In this document: positions 48,340 to 56,672 of the stretch, piece by piece | Layout of the letters: each line of letters starts with the position of its first letter | Numbering within the stretch: the stretch's first letter is position 1 | Assembly: GCF_001562275.1 (NCBI RefSeq) | Contig: NZ_CP014304.1 | Location: 1,488,001 to 1,552,000, forward strand | Origin: Hymenobacter sp. PAMC 26628 | Lineage (GTDB): Bacteria > Bacteroidota > Bacteroidia > Cytophagales > Hymenobacteraceae | Reading direction: 5' to 3' | DNA length: 64,000 bases | The notes under the pieces: model-generated | What the model was told of the DNA's origin: nothing | The model's database searches: none | What the model saw: only the letters and a program-made list of their open reading frames with translations | Made by a program: the position numbers and the translations under genes

Positions 48340-49617
48340 ATGAAATTTTTACGCTTAGTGGGGTTGCTGTTGCTGGCGCCTGCCGCGGCGTGGGCCCAGG
48401 GCACGCCCACGCCCAACCGCCTCGACGGCTCGGGGGTGCCGGCCACGGCCGCGCCGGTCAGCCGGGGGCCCCTGGCGGTGGGCGAAACGGAGGTGGACAT
48501 CCTCGGCAGCTACTACCAGCAGAACGGCGACCACAGCGCCGTGGAGGGCGGCATCGGCACCCAGCACCTCACCGACGTGTCCCCGGCCATCATCCTAAAC
48601 GTGCCGCTCGACTCGGTGACGCGCCTCGCGGCCAACGTGGGCTTCGATTACTACGCCTCGGCCTCGACCGACCGCATCGACCAGGTCCTCTCGTCGCCGT
48701 CGGCCCAGGACGTGCGCTACCACGCCGATTTTGGCCTCGCGCGGCTGCTGGCCGACAAGCTGACGACCGTGGGGGCGGGGGCCGGCGTGTCGAAGGAGTA
48801 CGATTATTTGTCCTTCAACGTCGTCGGGTCGTATGCCCGCACCTCGCGCGACGGCAACCGGCAGTTCAGCGCGGCCGGGCAGGTGTTCATCGACCGCGTG
48901 ACGCTCATTTTGCCCGCCGAGCTTCGTCCTGGGGGCCCCCGCGATAAGAAGTACGGCTCCGATAACCGCCAGAGCTTCAACCTGTCGCTGGTGTACGCGC
49001 AGGTGCTGAGCAAGCGCCTGCAGGTGGCCATCAGCGCCGAGCCCGTGGCCCAGCGCGGACTGCTGAGCACGCCGTTTCAGCGGGTGTACTTCTTCGATAG
49101 CAGCCCCGTGCTGGGGGCCCCCGGGGCCCTGGGTACGGCCAAGGCCGAGCTGCTGCCGCGCCTGCGCTACAAGTACCCCGTGGGCCTGCGCCTAACCTAC
49201 TACGCCACCGACCTGGTGCAGCTGCGCGGCTTCTACCGCTTCTACAACGACAACTTCGGCATCCGGGCGCACACCTTCGAGCTGGAAGCGCCGGTGAAAG
49301 TGACGCCCTTTTTCACGCTCTACCCGTTCTACCGCTACCACACCCAAACGGCCTCGACCTACTTTGCGCCCTACCTGGCTCATTCGGTGGCTGATGAATT
49401 CTACACTTCCGACTATGACCTGGCGGCCTTCACGGCCCAGAAGGTGGGCCTGGGCTTCCGCTACGCGCCGCTCTACGGGCTGGGCCGCTTCAAAACGCCC
49501 TTCGGGGGCCGGGTCGCCAAGTTCAAATCCGTCGACCTGCGCTACGGCCACTACTGGCAAACTACCGGCCTCACGGCCAATGTGGTGAGCGCGGATTTCT
49601 CCTTCGTGATGCCTTGA
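48340..49617 (+). CDS. DUF3570 outer-membrane protein
   Basis: 425 residues with a signal peptide (MKFLRLVGLLLLAPAAAWAQ) and a strand pattern of a large beta-barrel (DILGSYYQQNGDHSAVEGGI, NVGFDYYASASTDRID, FYPFYRYHTQTASTYF), ending VVSADFSFVMP. It matches DUF3570 in size and in sitting beside DUF4266. It is probably the outer-membrane component of the thioredoxin-ApbE-DUF4266-DUF3570 set. The function is not known, though a role in metal or electron handling is plausible. A terminator follows. Confidence 0.88.
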   Translation: MKFLRLVGLLLLAPAAAWAQGTPTPNRLDGSGVPATAAPVSRGPLAVGETEVDILGSYYQQNGDHSAVEGGIGTQHLTDVSPAIILNVPLDSVTRLAANVGFDYYASASTDRIDQVLSSPSAQDVRYHADFGLARLLADKLTTVGAGAGVSKEYDYLSFNVVGSYARTSRDGNRQFSAAGQVFIDRVTLILPAELRPGGPRDKKYGSDNRQSFNLSLVYAQVLSKRLQVAISAEPVAQRGLLSTPFQRVYFFDSSPVLGAPGALGTAKAELLPRLRYKYPVGLRLTYYATDLVQLRGFYRFYNDNFGIRAHTFELEAPVKVTPFFTLYPFYRYHTQTASTYFAPYLAHSVADEFYTSDYDLAAFTAQKVGLGFRYAPLYGLGRFKTPFGGRVAKFKSVDLRYGHYWQTTGLTANVVSADFSFVMP

Positions 49618-49634
49618 GGCGCTAGGGGTGTTCT

Positions 49635-49683
49635 AAAACGGGGTGGTCCGGCGACTTTTTCAGTCGCCGGACCACCCCGTTTT
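49635..49683. terminator. Bidirectional terminator between DUF3570 and kinase genes
   Basis: AAAACGGGGTGGTCCGGCGA and its complement form a 22-bp perfect stem with a short loop, giving a T run on both strands. Its stem also occurs in the nested hairpin at 39117. Confidence 0.9.
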
Positions 49684-49709
49684 ATCAAGAAAACTAATCC
49701 CGGGGCCCC

Positions 49710-51089
49710 CTACGCTGGGAATACCAGCGTAAACACCGTGCCCTGGCCTAGCTTACTCTGTACAGTGCGCTCGATGCCGAGCAGAGTGCAGGCCTTGGCT
49801 ACGATGGAAAGGCCCAGGCCGGTGCCGTCGATGTGCTTGTGGGCCAGGGCGTCGGAGCGGTAGAGCGGGTCGAAGATGCGGGCCAGGTCGGCGGGCTGAA
49901 TGCCGATGCCCTGGTCGGCCACGGTGCAGACAAGCCGGGGGCCCCGGTGCGCCATCCCCACCGCAATGGTGGAGCCCGCCGGCGAGTACTTGATGGCGTT
50001 GCTCAGCACGTTGTCCAAAATCAGGTCCACCAGGTATGGGTCGGAGGCAATGGCGTCGGCCGGGCCGTCCTCCACGTCCACCCGGATGTGCTTGGCGCTG
50101 AGATCCCCGCGGTGGCGCAGCAGCACGTCGTGCACGCTGCTGCGCACGGCCAGCTCCTGCCGGTGGGGGCCCGGGGTGTGGTCGCCGAAGCGGGCCAGCA
50201 GCAGCAGCTGCTCGACGAGGTACGTGAGGCGGTCAATTTCCCGGATGCCGAGCGTGATGTTTTCGACGTACTCGGCCGGGGTGCGGGGCTTGCGCACCAG
50301 CACTTCGAGCGTACCCTTGAGCACGGCCAGCGGGGTGCGCAGCTCGTGCGAGGCGTCGGCGGTGAATTGCTTTTCGCGGGCCACGGCCTGCTCGATGCGG
50401 TGCAGCAGGCCGTTGATGGCGCTGGCCAGCGTATGCAGCTCGTCGGGGCGCGGGGGCAGGGCAATGCGCTCGGCCAGGTTGTTGCGCGTGATGCGGTCGG
50501 TGGTGGCCGTCATCTGAGTGATGGGGGCGATGCTGCGCCCGGCCAGCCGCCGCGCGCTGCCAAACAGCACCAGCAGCACCACCGGAAACGAGCCCAGCAG
50601 CACCAGCGCCAGGCTGCCCAGCACGTGCTGCGCGGCTTCCGACGACAACCCCGCCACCAGGTAGCCCACCGGGGCCCCATTCCGCAGAATGGGCACCTGC
50701 ACCTGCCGAATGGCCTTGCCGCGCAGCACCGAGTTGCGGGGCGCGCGCCAGCCTGGCCCGGCATCAAAGGCCAGCTGGTCGGCCTTGAGGTTGGGCGAGC
50801 GGTCGGTGAGGTGCCCCAGCGCGTCGTTCACCTGGATGAACACCGGGTCGACCTGCACCTCCAGGTGCTCGCGCTCCTCCCACTCCTTGCGGTTGGCAAA
50901 GCGCACGGTGCGGCCCGTCACCGCCAGCTCGCCCATGTGCTTGGCGGCCTCGAAGCGCAGGTTGGCGTCGAGGTCGGTGTACACGCGGTGGCGCACCACC
51001 CCGAACACCACCAGGTAGGCGGCCGCCACCAGGGCGGCCGTGGCCAGCACGTAGTGCAGGGCCACGCGGTCTTTAAAACGCAGCTCCAT
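49710..51089 (-). CDS. Sensor histidine kinase (CusS-like class)
   Basis: 459 residues starting MELRFKDRVALHYVLAT. Two membrane helices (12-32 and 157-178) bound a ~120-residue periplasmic sensor. HAMP follows, then HisKA with H248 in FTADASHELRTPLAVLKG, and a HATPase ending GTGLGLSIVAKACTLLG. The start just downstream of the regulator's stop (1 bp apart) makes the pair a two-gene operon. The domain order matches CusS/QseC-type kinases. The signal cannot be read from the loop. Confidence 0.9.
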   Translation of the reverse strand: MELRFKDRVALHYVLATAALVAAAYLVVFGVVRHRVYTDLDANLRFEAAKHMGELAVTGRTVRFANRKEWEEREHLEVQVDPVFIQVNDALGHLTDRSPNLKADQLAFDAGPGWRAPRNSVLRGKAIRQVQVPILRNGAPVGYLVAGLSSEAAQHVLGSLALVLLGSFPVVLLVLFGSARRLAGRSIAPITQMTATTDRITRNNLAERIALPPRPDELHTLASAINGLLHRIEQAVAREKQFTADASHELRTPLAVLKGTLEVLVRKPRTPAEYVENITLGIREIDRLTYLVEQLLLLARFGDHTPGPHRQELAVRSSVHDVLLRHRGDLSAKHIRVDVEDGPADAIASDPYLVDLILDNVLSNAIKYSPAGSTIAVGMAHRGPRLVCTVADQGIGIQPADLARIFDPLYRSDALAHKHIDGTGLGLSIVAKACTLLGIERTVQSKLGQGTVFTLVFPA

Positions 51090-51090
51090 G

Positions 51091-51762
51091 TTAGTCGCGG
51101 GCGACATACCCAATGCCGCGGATGGTTTGCAGGTACTCGTCTTCCTTGCCCAGCTTGAGCTTTTTGCGCAGCGCGTTCATGTACACGTCAATCACGCCGG
51201 TGTTGTACTCGAAGTGGATGTCCCACACGTTTTCGATGATTTTTTGGCGGCGGCATACCTTGCCCTTGTGGCGCAGCAGGTATTCGAGCAGGGCAAACTC
51301 TTTCTGGGTGAGCATAATTTCCTCGCCGTCTTTGTGCACCTGGTGGGTGCCCACGTCGAGCACGATGGGCCCCACGCTGAAGCGCTCGGGCTCGGCCGGG
51401 GGCCCCGCCACCCGCAGCTGCACCCGGATGCGCTCCAGCAGCTCTTCGAAGTGGAACGGCTTCCGGATGTAGTCGTTGGCCCCCGCCTGCAAGCCGGCGA
51501 TGGTATCGGCCACGGTGTCTTTGGCAGTGAGGAAAATGAGGGGCGTTTGGTCGTGGGCGGCGCGCAGCTGCTGGCATACTTCCAAGCCGCTGAGGCCGGG
51601 CAGCATCCAGTCCACCAGCAGCAGGTCGTACGTCTGGGCCAGGGCCAGGGCCAGGCCGGCGGGGCCCGTGCCGGCCACGTCCACGGCGAAGGCCTCTTCC
51701 TCCAGCCCCTGCTTCAGGAACCGGGCAATGCCGGGTTCGTCGTCAATCACCAATAGTCGCAT
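51091..51762 (-). CDS. OmpR-family response regulator
   Basis: 223 residues: receiver domain with phospho-acceptor D51 in LLLVDWMLPGLSG, then a winged helix (VGPIVLDVGTHQVHKDGEEI, VCRRQKIIENVWDIHFEYN, GIGYVARD). It is transcribed before the kinase gene from the same promoter. No target site is evident nearby, though the exported Dps gene is divergent from it and could be controlled. Confidence 0.92.
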   Translation of the reverse strand: MRLLVIDDEPGIARFLKQGLEEEAFAVDVAGTGPAGLALALAQTYDLLLVDWMLPGLSGLEVCQQLRAAHDQTPLIFLTAKDTVADTIAGLQAGANDYIRKPFHFEELLERIRVQLRVAGPPAEPERFSVGPIVLDVGTHQVHKDGEEIMLTQKEFALLEYLLRHKGKVCRRQKIIENVWDIHFEYNTGVIDVYMNALRKKLKLGKEDEYLQTIRGIGYVARD

Positions 51763-52251
51763 AGAAATAGAAAAGGCCAGGGACGTAACGGCTCCGCAAC
51801 GCGCGGCGGCCGGAAATAAGTAATATGCGGGAGTAAGTTCTCACGCTGGATTTAAATAAAAGCAACCTCGTGCCCTGGAACGCTATGCTCCAGTAATCGT
51901 CGTACTGGGCTTGCCGAAGCATCTCTCCCGTGCAAGTAACTACCCGCTGCCGGGGAGGGATGCTTCAGTTGCGCGGACGCTCGATGCGCATGAGCGCCTT
52001 TTGGCTGCCCACCCACCGAGGCCCACTAATTTTTCTGAGGCAACGACTTGCTGAGGGAATACCCGTATAAACGGTAAGCAGACGCTAATAACCACCACAT
52101 TAAGGCCCCACGCGTGGTCTTAAGCCAATTTTAAGCTTTTGCTAAGCGATGCTTAAGGAAAAGCGGCGTTTAAAGCTCAATCCCTCACGCCGATGGGAAC
52201 GGCTCTTCCCGGGGCCCCACCGCCGGTCAAATTTCTTCTTTTTTCATTTTT
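51763..52251. other. Intergenic region upstream of the Dps-like gene
   Basis: About 490 bp between divergent genes. It holds one family A hairpin (51916-51966), then an AT-richer stretch with several TTAAG/CTTAA boxes (about 52105-52175) that may be promoter or operator sites. A frame opening at 52149 was rejected as it is an Arg/Pro-rich shadow of the Dps gene. Confidence 0.4.
51916..51966. repeat. Dispersed hairpin repeat, short family A copy
   Basis: GAAGCATCTCTCCC pairs with GGGAGGGATGCTTC. The outer GTCATGC parts are missing, so it looks like a decayed copy. Confidence 0.65.
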
Positions 52252-52920
52252 ATGAAAGTTTGCCTCCTTGCGGCTTCCGTAGCCCTATTGGCCGCCGCAG
52301 CTCCCCACCACGCCACCGCCCAAACCCGCCGCGCCAACCGGACCCCCACTGGGCAAGCTGCCCCGGCGGCCACTGGGGCCGCCACGGCCCCCGACAACAC
52401 CCCCACGCCCCCGGCCGACCCCAACGGCAAGCTCGACTACCGCAACCCGGCCGCCGACCCGCTCATTCCGGTGGAGGCCGACAAGCGCCAGCCCATCACC
52501 GACGACCTGCAAGCCACGGTAGTAGAGCTGCTGGAGCTGTTCCACGACTCAAAGCAGTGCCATTGGAACCTGCGGGGCCCCCTGTACCTGCCGCTGCACG
52601 AGAAGCTGCAAGAAAATGCCGACGAGTACCGCAAGTACGCCGACATCCTGGCCGAGCGCGTGCTGCAAGTAGGCCACCCCATCGACGGCCGCACCGGCGT
52701 AATAGCTGCCACTGCCAACCTGGGCGACATGCCCGGCGGCTATCTCTCCGACAAGCAAGTGCTCATCCTCATGACCGAGCGCATCACCACCGTGGCCAAG
52801 CGCGTGCGCCAGCGCATTGACCACATGAGCAAAATTGACGAGGTGACTTCCAACCAATTGCAGGAGTTGAGCTACGTTCTCGACAAGCACGTGTGGCAGT
52901 TCCGCGTGCACATGCAATAA
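52252..52920 (+). CDS. Exported Dps-like ferritin protein
   Basis: 222 residues. The Dps four-helix core starts near 80 with conserved QCHWNLRGPLYLPLHEKL and YADILAERVLQVGHPIDGR, carrying the His, Asp and Glu residues of the Dps ferroxidase site. Dps proteins oxidise and store iron and protect DNA. This one begins with a signal peptide (MKVCLLAASVALLAAAAPHHATA) and a ~50-residue Pro/Ala/Thr linker. It should therefore act outside the cytoplasm, on iron and peroxide rather than on DNA. A strong hairpin terminator follows. Confidence 0.88.
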   Translation: MKVCLLAASVALLAAAAPHHATAQTRRANRTPTGQAAPAATGAATAPDNTPTPPADPNGKLDYRNPAADPLIPVEADKRQPITDDLQATVVELLELFHDSKQCHWNLRGPLYLPLHEKLQENADEYRKYADILAERVLQVGHPIDGRTGVIAATANLGDMPGGYLSDKQVLILMTERITTVAKRVRQRIDHMSKIDEVTSNQLQELSYVLDKHVWQFRVHMQ

Positions 52921-52956
52921 GCCACCCAGGGCCCCAGGCCCTAGGTGCTGAATAGT

Positions 52957-53007
52957 AAACGGGGTGGGTGCATGGTGGCAAGTAGTCGCCGCGCACCCAC
53001 CCCGTTT
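52957..53007 (+). terminator. Terminator after the Dps-like gene
   Basis: AAACGGGGTGGGTG pairs with CACCCACCCCGTTT, followed by T. It separates the Dps gene from the ATPase gene. Confidence 0.82.
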
Positions 53008-53080
53008 TCGTTTTGGGCCCATAGGTATCATGATGTGCTACCTACTGGATATAGCAGTGATTACGATGTAATTTTGAGCT

Positions 53081-54226
53081 ATGCTAAAGCGTCTCCACAT
53101 TAAGAATTTCACCGTTTTTGCCGACGCCGACTTTGAGTTCGGGCCGGGGCTGAATGTGCTTGTTGGTACTAATGGTACTGGAAAGAGCCATGTGCTTAAG
53201 CTGGGGTATGCAGTAGCTCAAACAGTTGCTGCGGCAGAGCGAAACCGGCGTAATAAATCTGCAGATGAAGCAAGCCTCGATACCCTCAATCTTTTTGCCG
53301 CTCTTGGTTTAAGCACGCGTCTATCTAATGTATTTCTTCCTGGTACCCAAAACAGATTAGTAAGAAACATCTCTAATAGTGAAGATGCACAAATAAATTC
53401 TGCTTTTGGTAAAGAAGGTGAAATAGGATTTAATTTCAGTATTGGATATTCCCAAAAGCCCTCAAATACTATTAGTAGTATTGATACTACTAAAACATTT
53501 ACTTCTTCATTTGTAGAAGTAGCTGTTCCAGTTTTTATTCCAGCTAAAGAAATTCTGTCGCTTATGCCAGATATTGTGGGTATAAGCAAAAGTAATCCAG
53601 ATGTGTTCGATAGTACATATTCTGACCTTGCTACGCAGTTAACTATTAGGGCGCCACAAGTTCCACCTGTCCTCGCAAGGACTATAGTTGATGGATGGGC
53701 CAAAGTAATGCAGGGAACGATACAGTCAGAAGACGGAAGGTTTTATTTTCAACCAAATAAGGGCAATAGATTCAGAATAGGGCTAGCTGCTGAAGGATTT
53801 CGAAAACTTGGTACATTGATCCATTTATTGACTAATGGTAGTCTAAATAGTGGATCAACTCTTTTTTGGGATGAGCCTGAAGCCAATTTGAATCCAGCGC
53901 TTCTTCGTCAATTAGCCGCCATTCTAGCCGAATTAGCCCGCCAGGGATTTCAAATAATTCTGGCTACGCACAGCACAGATTTACTTAAGGAATTTCACAT
54001 CCTTTCGCGGCAAAAAGATGCCAAGCCGCTGCCGATAAAATATTTTGGGTTGAATGCCGAACCCGGTGAGGCTACCCGAATTGTTACGACCGATAATTTC
54101 GAGCTTTTGCCCGATGTCGTGGCGCTAGCGGCAGAATTAAAGCAAGCGGACGAATTAGAGGAAATTTTTATCCGCGAAGACCGGGAGTACTATGCCAACA
54201 ATCGAGGAGAACAGCCTGGCCTTTGA
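53081..54226 (+). CDS. AAA ATPase, SMC/OLD-like (AAA_15/AAA_21)
   Basis: 381 residues with an ABC/SMC-type ATPase split by a long insert. Walker A is GTNGTGKS (29-36). The signature-like AAEGFRKLGTL lies at 236-246. Walker B is TLFWDEPEANLNP with D264 and E265, and the H-loop is ATHSTDLL with H297. The C-terminal part ends close to the partner's start. Base use is far more AT-rich than in the neighbours, mainly in the 5' two thirds. The stop lies 35 bp inside the next gene, a PD-(D/E)xK-like protein. The pair resembles two-gene defence modules such as Septu or PARIS in layout, but the partner differs. Confidence 0.88.
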   Translation: MLKRLHIKNFTVFADADFEFGPGLNVLVGTNGTGKSHVLKLGYAVAQTVAAAERNRRNKSADEASLDTLNLFAALGLSTRLSNVFLPGTQNRLVRNISNSEDAQINSAFGKEGEIGFNFSIGYSQKPSNTISSIDTTKTFTSSFVEVAVPVFIPAKEILSLMPDIVGISKSNPDVFDSTYSDLATQLTIRAPQVPPVLARTIVDGWAKVMQGTIQSEDGRFYFQPNKGNRFRIGLAAEGFRKLGTLIHLLTNGSLNSGSTLFWDEPEANLNPALLRQLAAILAELARQGFQIILATHSTDLLKEFHILSRQKDAKPLPIKYFGLNAEPGEATRIVTTDNFELLPDVVALAAELKQADELEEIFIREDREYYANNRGEQPGL

Positions 54227-54770
54227 TTTTCCGCCCGATTGGTACGCAGTGAAATACGACCGAGACGCAGAACCAGCTAGTGGCGAATCGGCTGGCTTCT
54301 ATCGGCGCGTTATGTTGAGCGAAGGAGTGCAACAGGTGCGTGGGGTGGACATTGTGTGCCGGCTGCCGGGGGAAGCCAAGCGCCTGCAATTCATTGAGGT
54401 GAAGGACGAGCGCAAGCGCGACTCTGCTACCAATGTGGCCGTTCGCCACGAGGAGCTTCGGCAGACCATGCTGCGCAAAACGCTGGGCACCCTGGCCAGC
54501 CTGGTGTTGGCCGAGCGCCTAGGCGATGCGTCGCTGCGGCCGATGGCTTGCCTGAGCCAACAGCCGCTTATTGAAGTAGTTCTTTTTCTGGAGGAGCCGC
54601 CGTTAGCGCCGCAGCGTAGTACCCAGCTTCGCAAAGTGACCGAGAAGGACCGAAAGAATATCCTTGATCAAAAGCTGACGGCAAAGTTGTACCAGTGGGG
54701 CATTCCCTTCTTTCTGTACGACTTAGATAAGCGCCGGCCGGCACTTTGGCAGGTGCGCGACCTCGTCTAA
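54192..54770 (+). CDS. Putative PD-(D/E)xK-type nuclease partner
   Basis: 192 residues starting MPTIEENSLAFDFPPDWYAV. A candidate nuclease core has D53 in RGVDIV and, 15 residues on, E69-V70-K71 in FIEVKDERK, the spacing of PD-(D/E)xK enzymes. After that come predicted helices (NVAVRHEELRQTMLRKTL). No named family was recognised. It overlaps the ATPase gene by 35 bp, so the two are made together. Its stop overlaps the 3' end of the convergent ABC gene by 4 bp. Confidence 0.72.
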   Translation: MPTIEENSLAFDFPPDWYAVKYDRDAEPASGESAGFYRRVMLSEGVQQVRGVDIVCRLPGEAKRLQFIEVKDERKRDSATNVAVRHEELRQTMLRKTLGTLASLVLAERLGDASLRPMACLSQQPLIEVVLFLEEPPLAPQRSTQLRKVTEKDRKNILDQKLTAKLYQWGIPFFLYDLDKRRPALWQVRDLV

Positions 54771-55600
54771 CTCCCCCGAATCTCCTCCTTAATCTCGGCC
54801 ACGAACTGCGCGAATTCTGGCTCGCTTTCCACGTCGGGGTGCCAGGCCAGGCCCATTTCGGCCAAGTTGTATTGGTGGCGGGGGCTGATGGTGGCCCCGG
54901 GCAGGAGCTGGCCGGTGGCGGCGTCGCGTTCGTGGCTCAGCAGCCAGAGGCGGTCGGCGAGGGCGGTGGTGGTGGCGATGTCGTGCGAGACGATGAGGAC
55001 CGTATTCAGCTCGTCGAGGGTCGTGACCTCGACGATAATTTTCTTCACCTCGTCGATCATCGCCACGTCGAGGCCCGAGAAGGGCTCGTCGAGCAGGATG
55101 AGGTGGTCGGAGCAGAGCAGCTGCTGGGCAATGGCCGCCCGCTGGCGCTGCCCGCCCGAGAGCTGGGCCGGGTACTTGCGGCGGTGGGCCCCCAGGCCGA
55201 AACGGTCGAGGTATACCTCGACGTGGGCGAGGGCGTCGGCGGGGGCGTACTTGCGGCGGGCGGCCAGCAACAGGTTGTCGGCCAATGAGTAGTGATTGAA
55301 CAGCGGGTAGCGCTGCTGCACGTAGCCCACGGCGCCGGCGCGCACGGGCTCTTGGGCTTCGCCCACCCGCACGGTGCCCGCGCTGGGGGCCCCCAGCCCT
55401 GCCAGCAGCCGGCACAGCACCGACTTGCCGATGCCCGAGCGCCCATAAATGCCCACCACCTGCCCCTGGTGCAGGCCGGGCCGCACCACGTCGAGTACCT
55501 GGGCATTGAGGTCGCGCAGCACGAGCTCGGCACCGAAGCGCATCGAGACGTTTTCCAGCGTCAGTAGCGGGGCTTTGTAGGTATGCGGAAAAGGCGTCAT
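54767..55600 (-). CDS. ABC transporter ATP-binding protein (SsuB/TauB-like)
   Basis: 277 residues: Walker A GRSGIGKS, Q-loop region, signature LSGGQRQR and Walker B LILLDEPFSGLD, then an H-loop in IVSHDIATT. Relatives energise uptake of nitrate, sulfonates or taurine. It is the last gene of a leftward operon with the permease (55703) and the OmpA-fused binding protein (56673). The C-terminal ~40 residues extend past the core with no known domain. Confidence 0.88.
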   Translation of the reverse strand: MTPFPHTYKAPLLTLENVSMRFGAELVLRDLNAQVLDVVRPGLHQGQVVGIYGRSGIGKSVLCRLLAGLGAPSAGTVRVGEAQEPVRAGAVGYVQQRYPLFNHYSLADNLLLAARRKYAPADALAHVEVYLDRFGLGAHRRKYPAQLSGGQRQRAAIAQQLLCSDHLILLDEPFSGLDVAMIDEVKKIIVEVTTLDELNTVLIVSHDIATTTALADRLWLLSHERDAATGQLLPGATISPRHQYNLAEMGLAWHPDVESEPEFAQFVAEIKEEIRGS

Positions 55601-55614
55601 GGGGAGATTTGGCT

Positions 55615-55706
55615 GTAGCGCGGGCTTTGCGAGTCTACGCGTGGTGGGGTTATGCTTTAGCGTTTGGCAGCCGTTTAGCCGCGCGGCTGTGCAGGGCCCG
55701 CGCTAC
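55615..55706. repeat. Dispersed hairpin repeat, short family B-like copy
   Basis: GTAGCGCGGGC and GCCCGCGCTAC bound ~70 bp between the permease and ATPase genes. The right tip covers the permease stop codon. Confidence 0.6.
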
Positions 55707-56479
55707 TGGGCGGTGCCCAGCGTGGCGTAGGGAAAAATCCACCGGCGCAGGGCTTCGAACCCATAGTCTTGCAGGGCCCCGGTGGCGAGGATGACCAGTT
55801 GAATGGCCAGCACGCCGTCGAGGTGCAGGTAGCGGTTTTGCTTGTAGAGCAGCAGGCCGATGCCGCCTTCAGATTGGTAGAGCGTCTCGACCAGCGTAAT
55901 CAGCGTCCAGACGATGGCGAAGTTTTGGCGCACCACTTCGAGCATGGCGGGCAGCTTGCCGCGCACCACCACTTCCCAAAAGCTGCGCCACTCGCCCAGG
56001 CCCAGGGTGCGGGCGTGGTCCATCTCCTCCTGCGTGGTATCGAGGATGACGCGCGTCATGCCCGTGACGAGGTACACCGTGGCCCCGAAGGTGAGCACCG
56101 AGAGCTTCACCTGGTGGCCCGAGCTGAGTAGCAGGGCCATGAAAAACGTGAGGCCCGTGAGCGTGAGGTAGCGCAGCTTGGAGGCCACGAACGCCAGCGG
56201 CCGGAAAAACGGCAGCGCCGTGCAGTACGAAATCAGCAGCGCCAGCGCCGTGGCCCCCGCCAGCGCCTGACCAGCCGTTACCATGCTGGCCCACAGCGCC
56301 GGCACCAGGCCCTGGGTGGTCACGAGGTCGGCCAGGGCCCCCAGCACGTCGCCGAGCCGGGGGAATATTTGAAGCGGATAAAAAGCCCACAGCGCCAGCA
56401 GCGCCGCCGCCTGCGTGCCGACGAGCATGGCCAGCACCCGCCGGCGCGGCTGGGCATTGGGGGTAAAAAGGGAGTGCAT
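55703..56479 (-). CDS. ABC transporter permease (SsuC/TauC-like)
   Basis: 258 residues with about six membrane helices and the BPD_transp_1 pattern (ALAGATALALLISY, EEEMDHARTLGLGEWRSFWEV with the EAA-like loop near 155-175). It probably pairs with the ATPase downstream. It lies 193 bp after the OmpA-fused binding protein, with a family A hairpin in the gap. Confidence 0.85.
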   Translation of the reverse strand: MHSLFTPNAQPRRRVLAMLVGTQAAALLALWAFYPLQIFPRLGDVLGALADLVTTQGLVPALWASMVTAGQALAGATALALLISYCTALPFFRPLAFVASKLRYLTLTGLTFFMALLLSSGHQVKLSVLTFGATVYLVTGMTRVILDTTQEEMDHARTLGLGEWRSFWEVVVRGKLPAMLEVVRQNFAIVWTLITLVETLYQSEGGIGLLLYKQNRYLHLDGVLAIQLVILATGALQDYGFEALRRWIFPYATLGTAQ

Positions 56480-56527
56480 TTGGGAGTTATGAATTAGAAA
56501 ATGCAGGGTGTTTAAACAGCATAATTG

Positions 56528-56624
56528 AACGTCATGCTGAGCACAGTCGAAGCATCTCTACTGCTCAACTAATCATGATTTACTGCCGCAGTAGAGATGC
56601 TTCGGCTACGCTCAGCATGACGTT
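56528..56624. repeat. Dispersed hairpin repeat, family A copy
   Basis: AACGTCATGCTGAGC begins one arm and GCTCAGCATGACGTT ends the other, with GAAGCATCTCTACTGC inside. One of the clearest copies. Confidence 0.9.
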
Positions 56625-56672
56625 CTAATTAATTTCAGCAATTCCTTGAGTGACCTTATTTGTAATTAATAA

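Noticed and set aside
52149..52820. A 223-codon frame overlapping the Dps-like gene
   Set aside because: Arg/Pro-rich, out of frame with the Dps core, and no family likeness.
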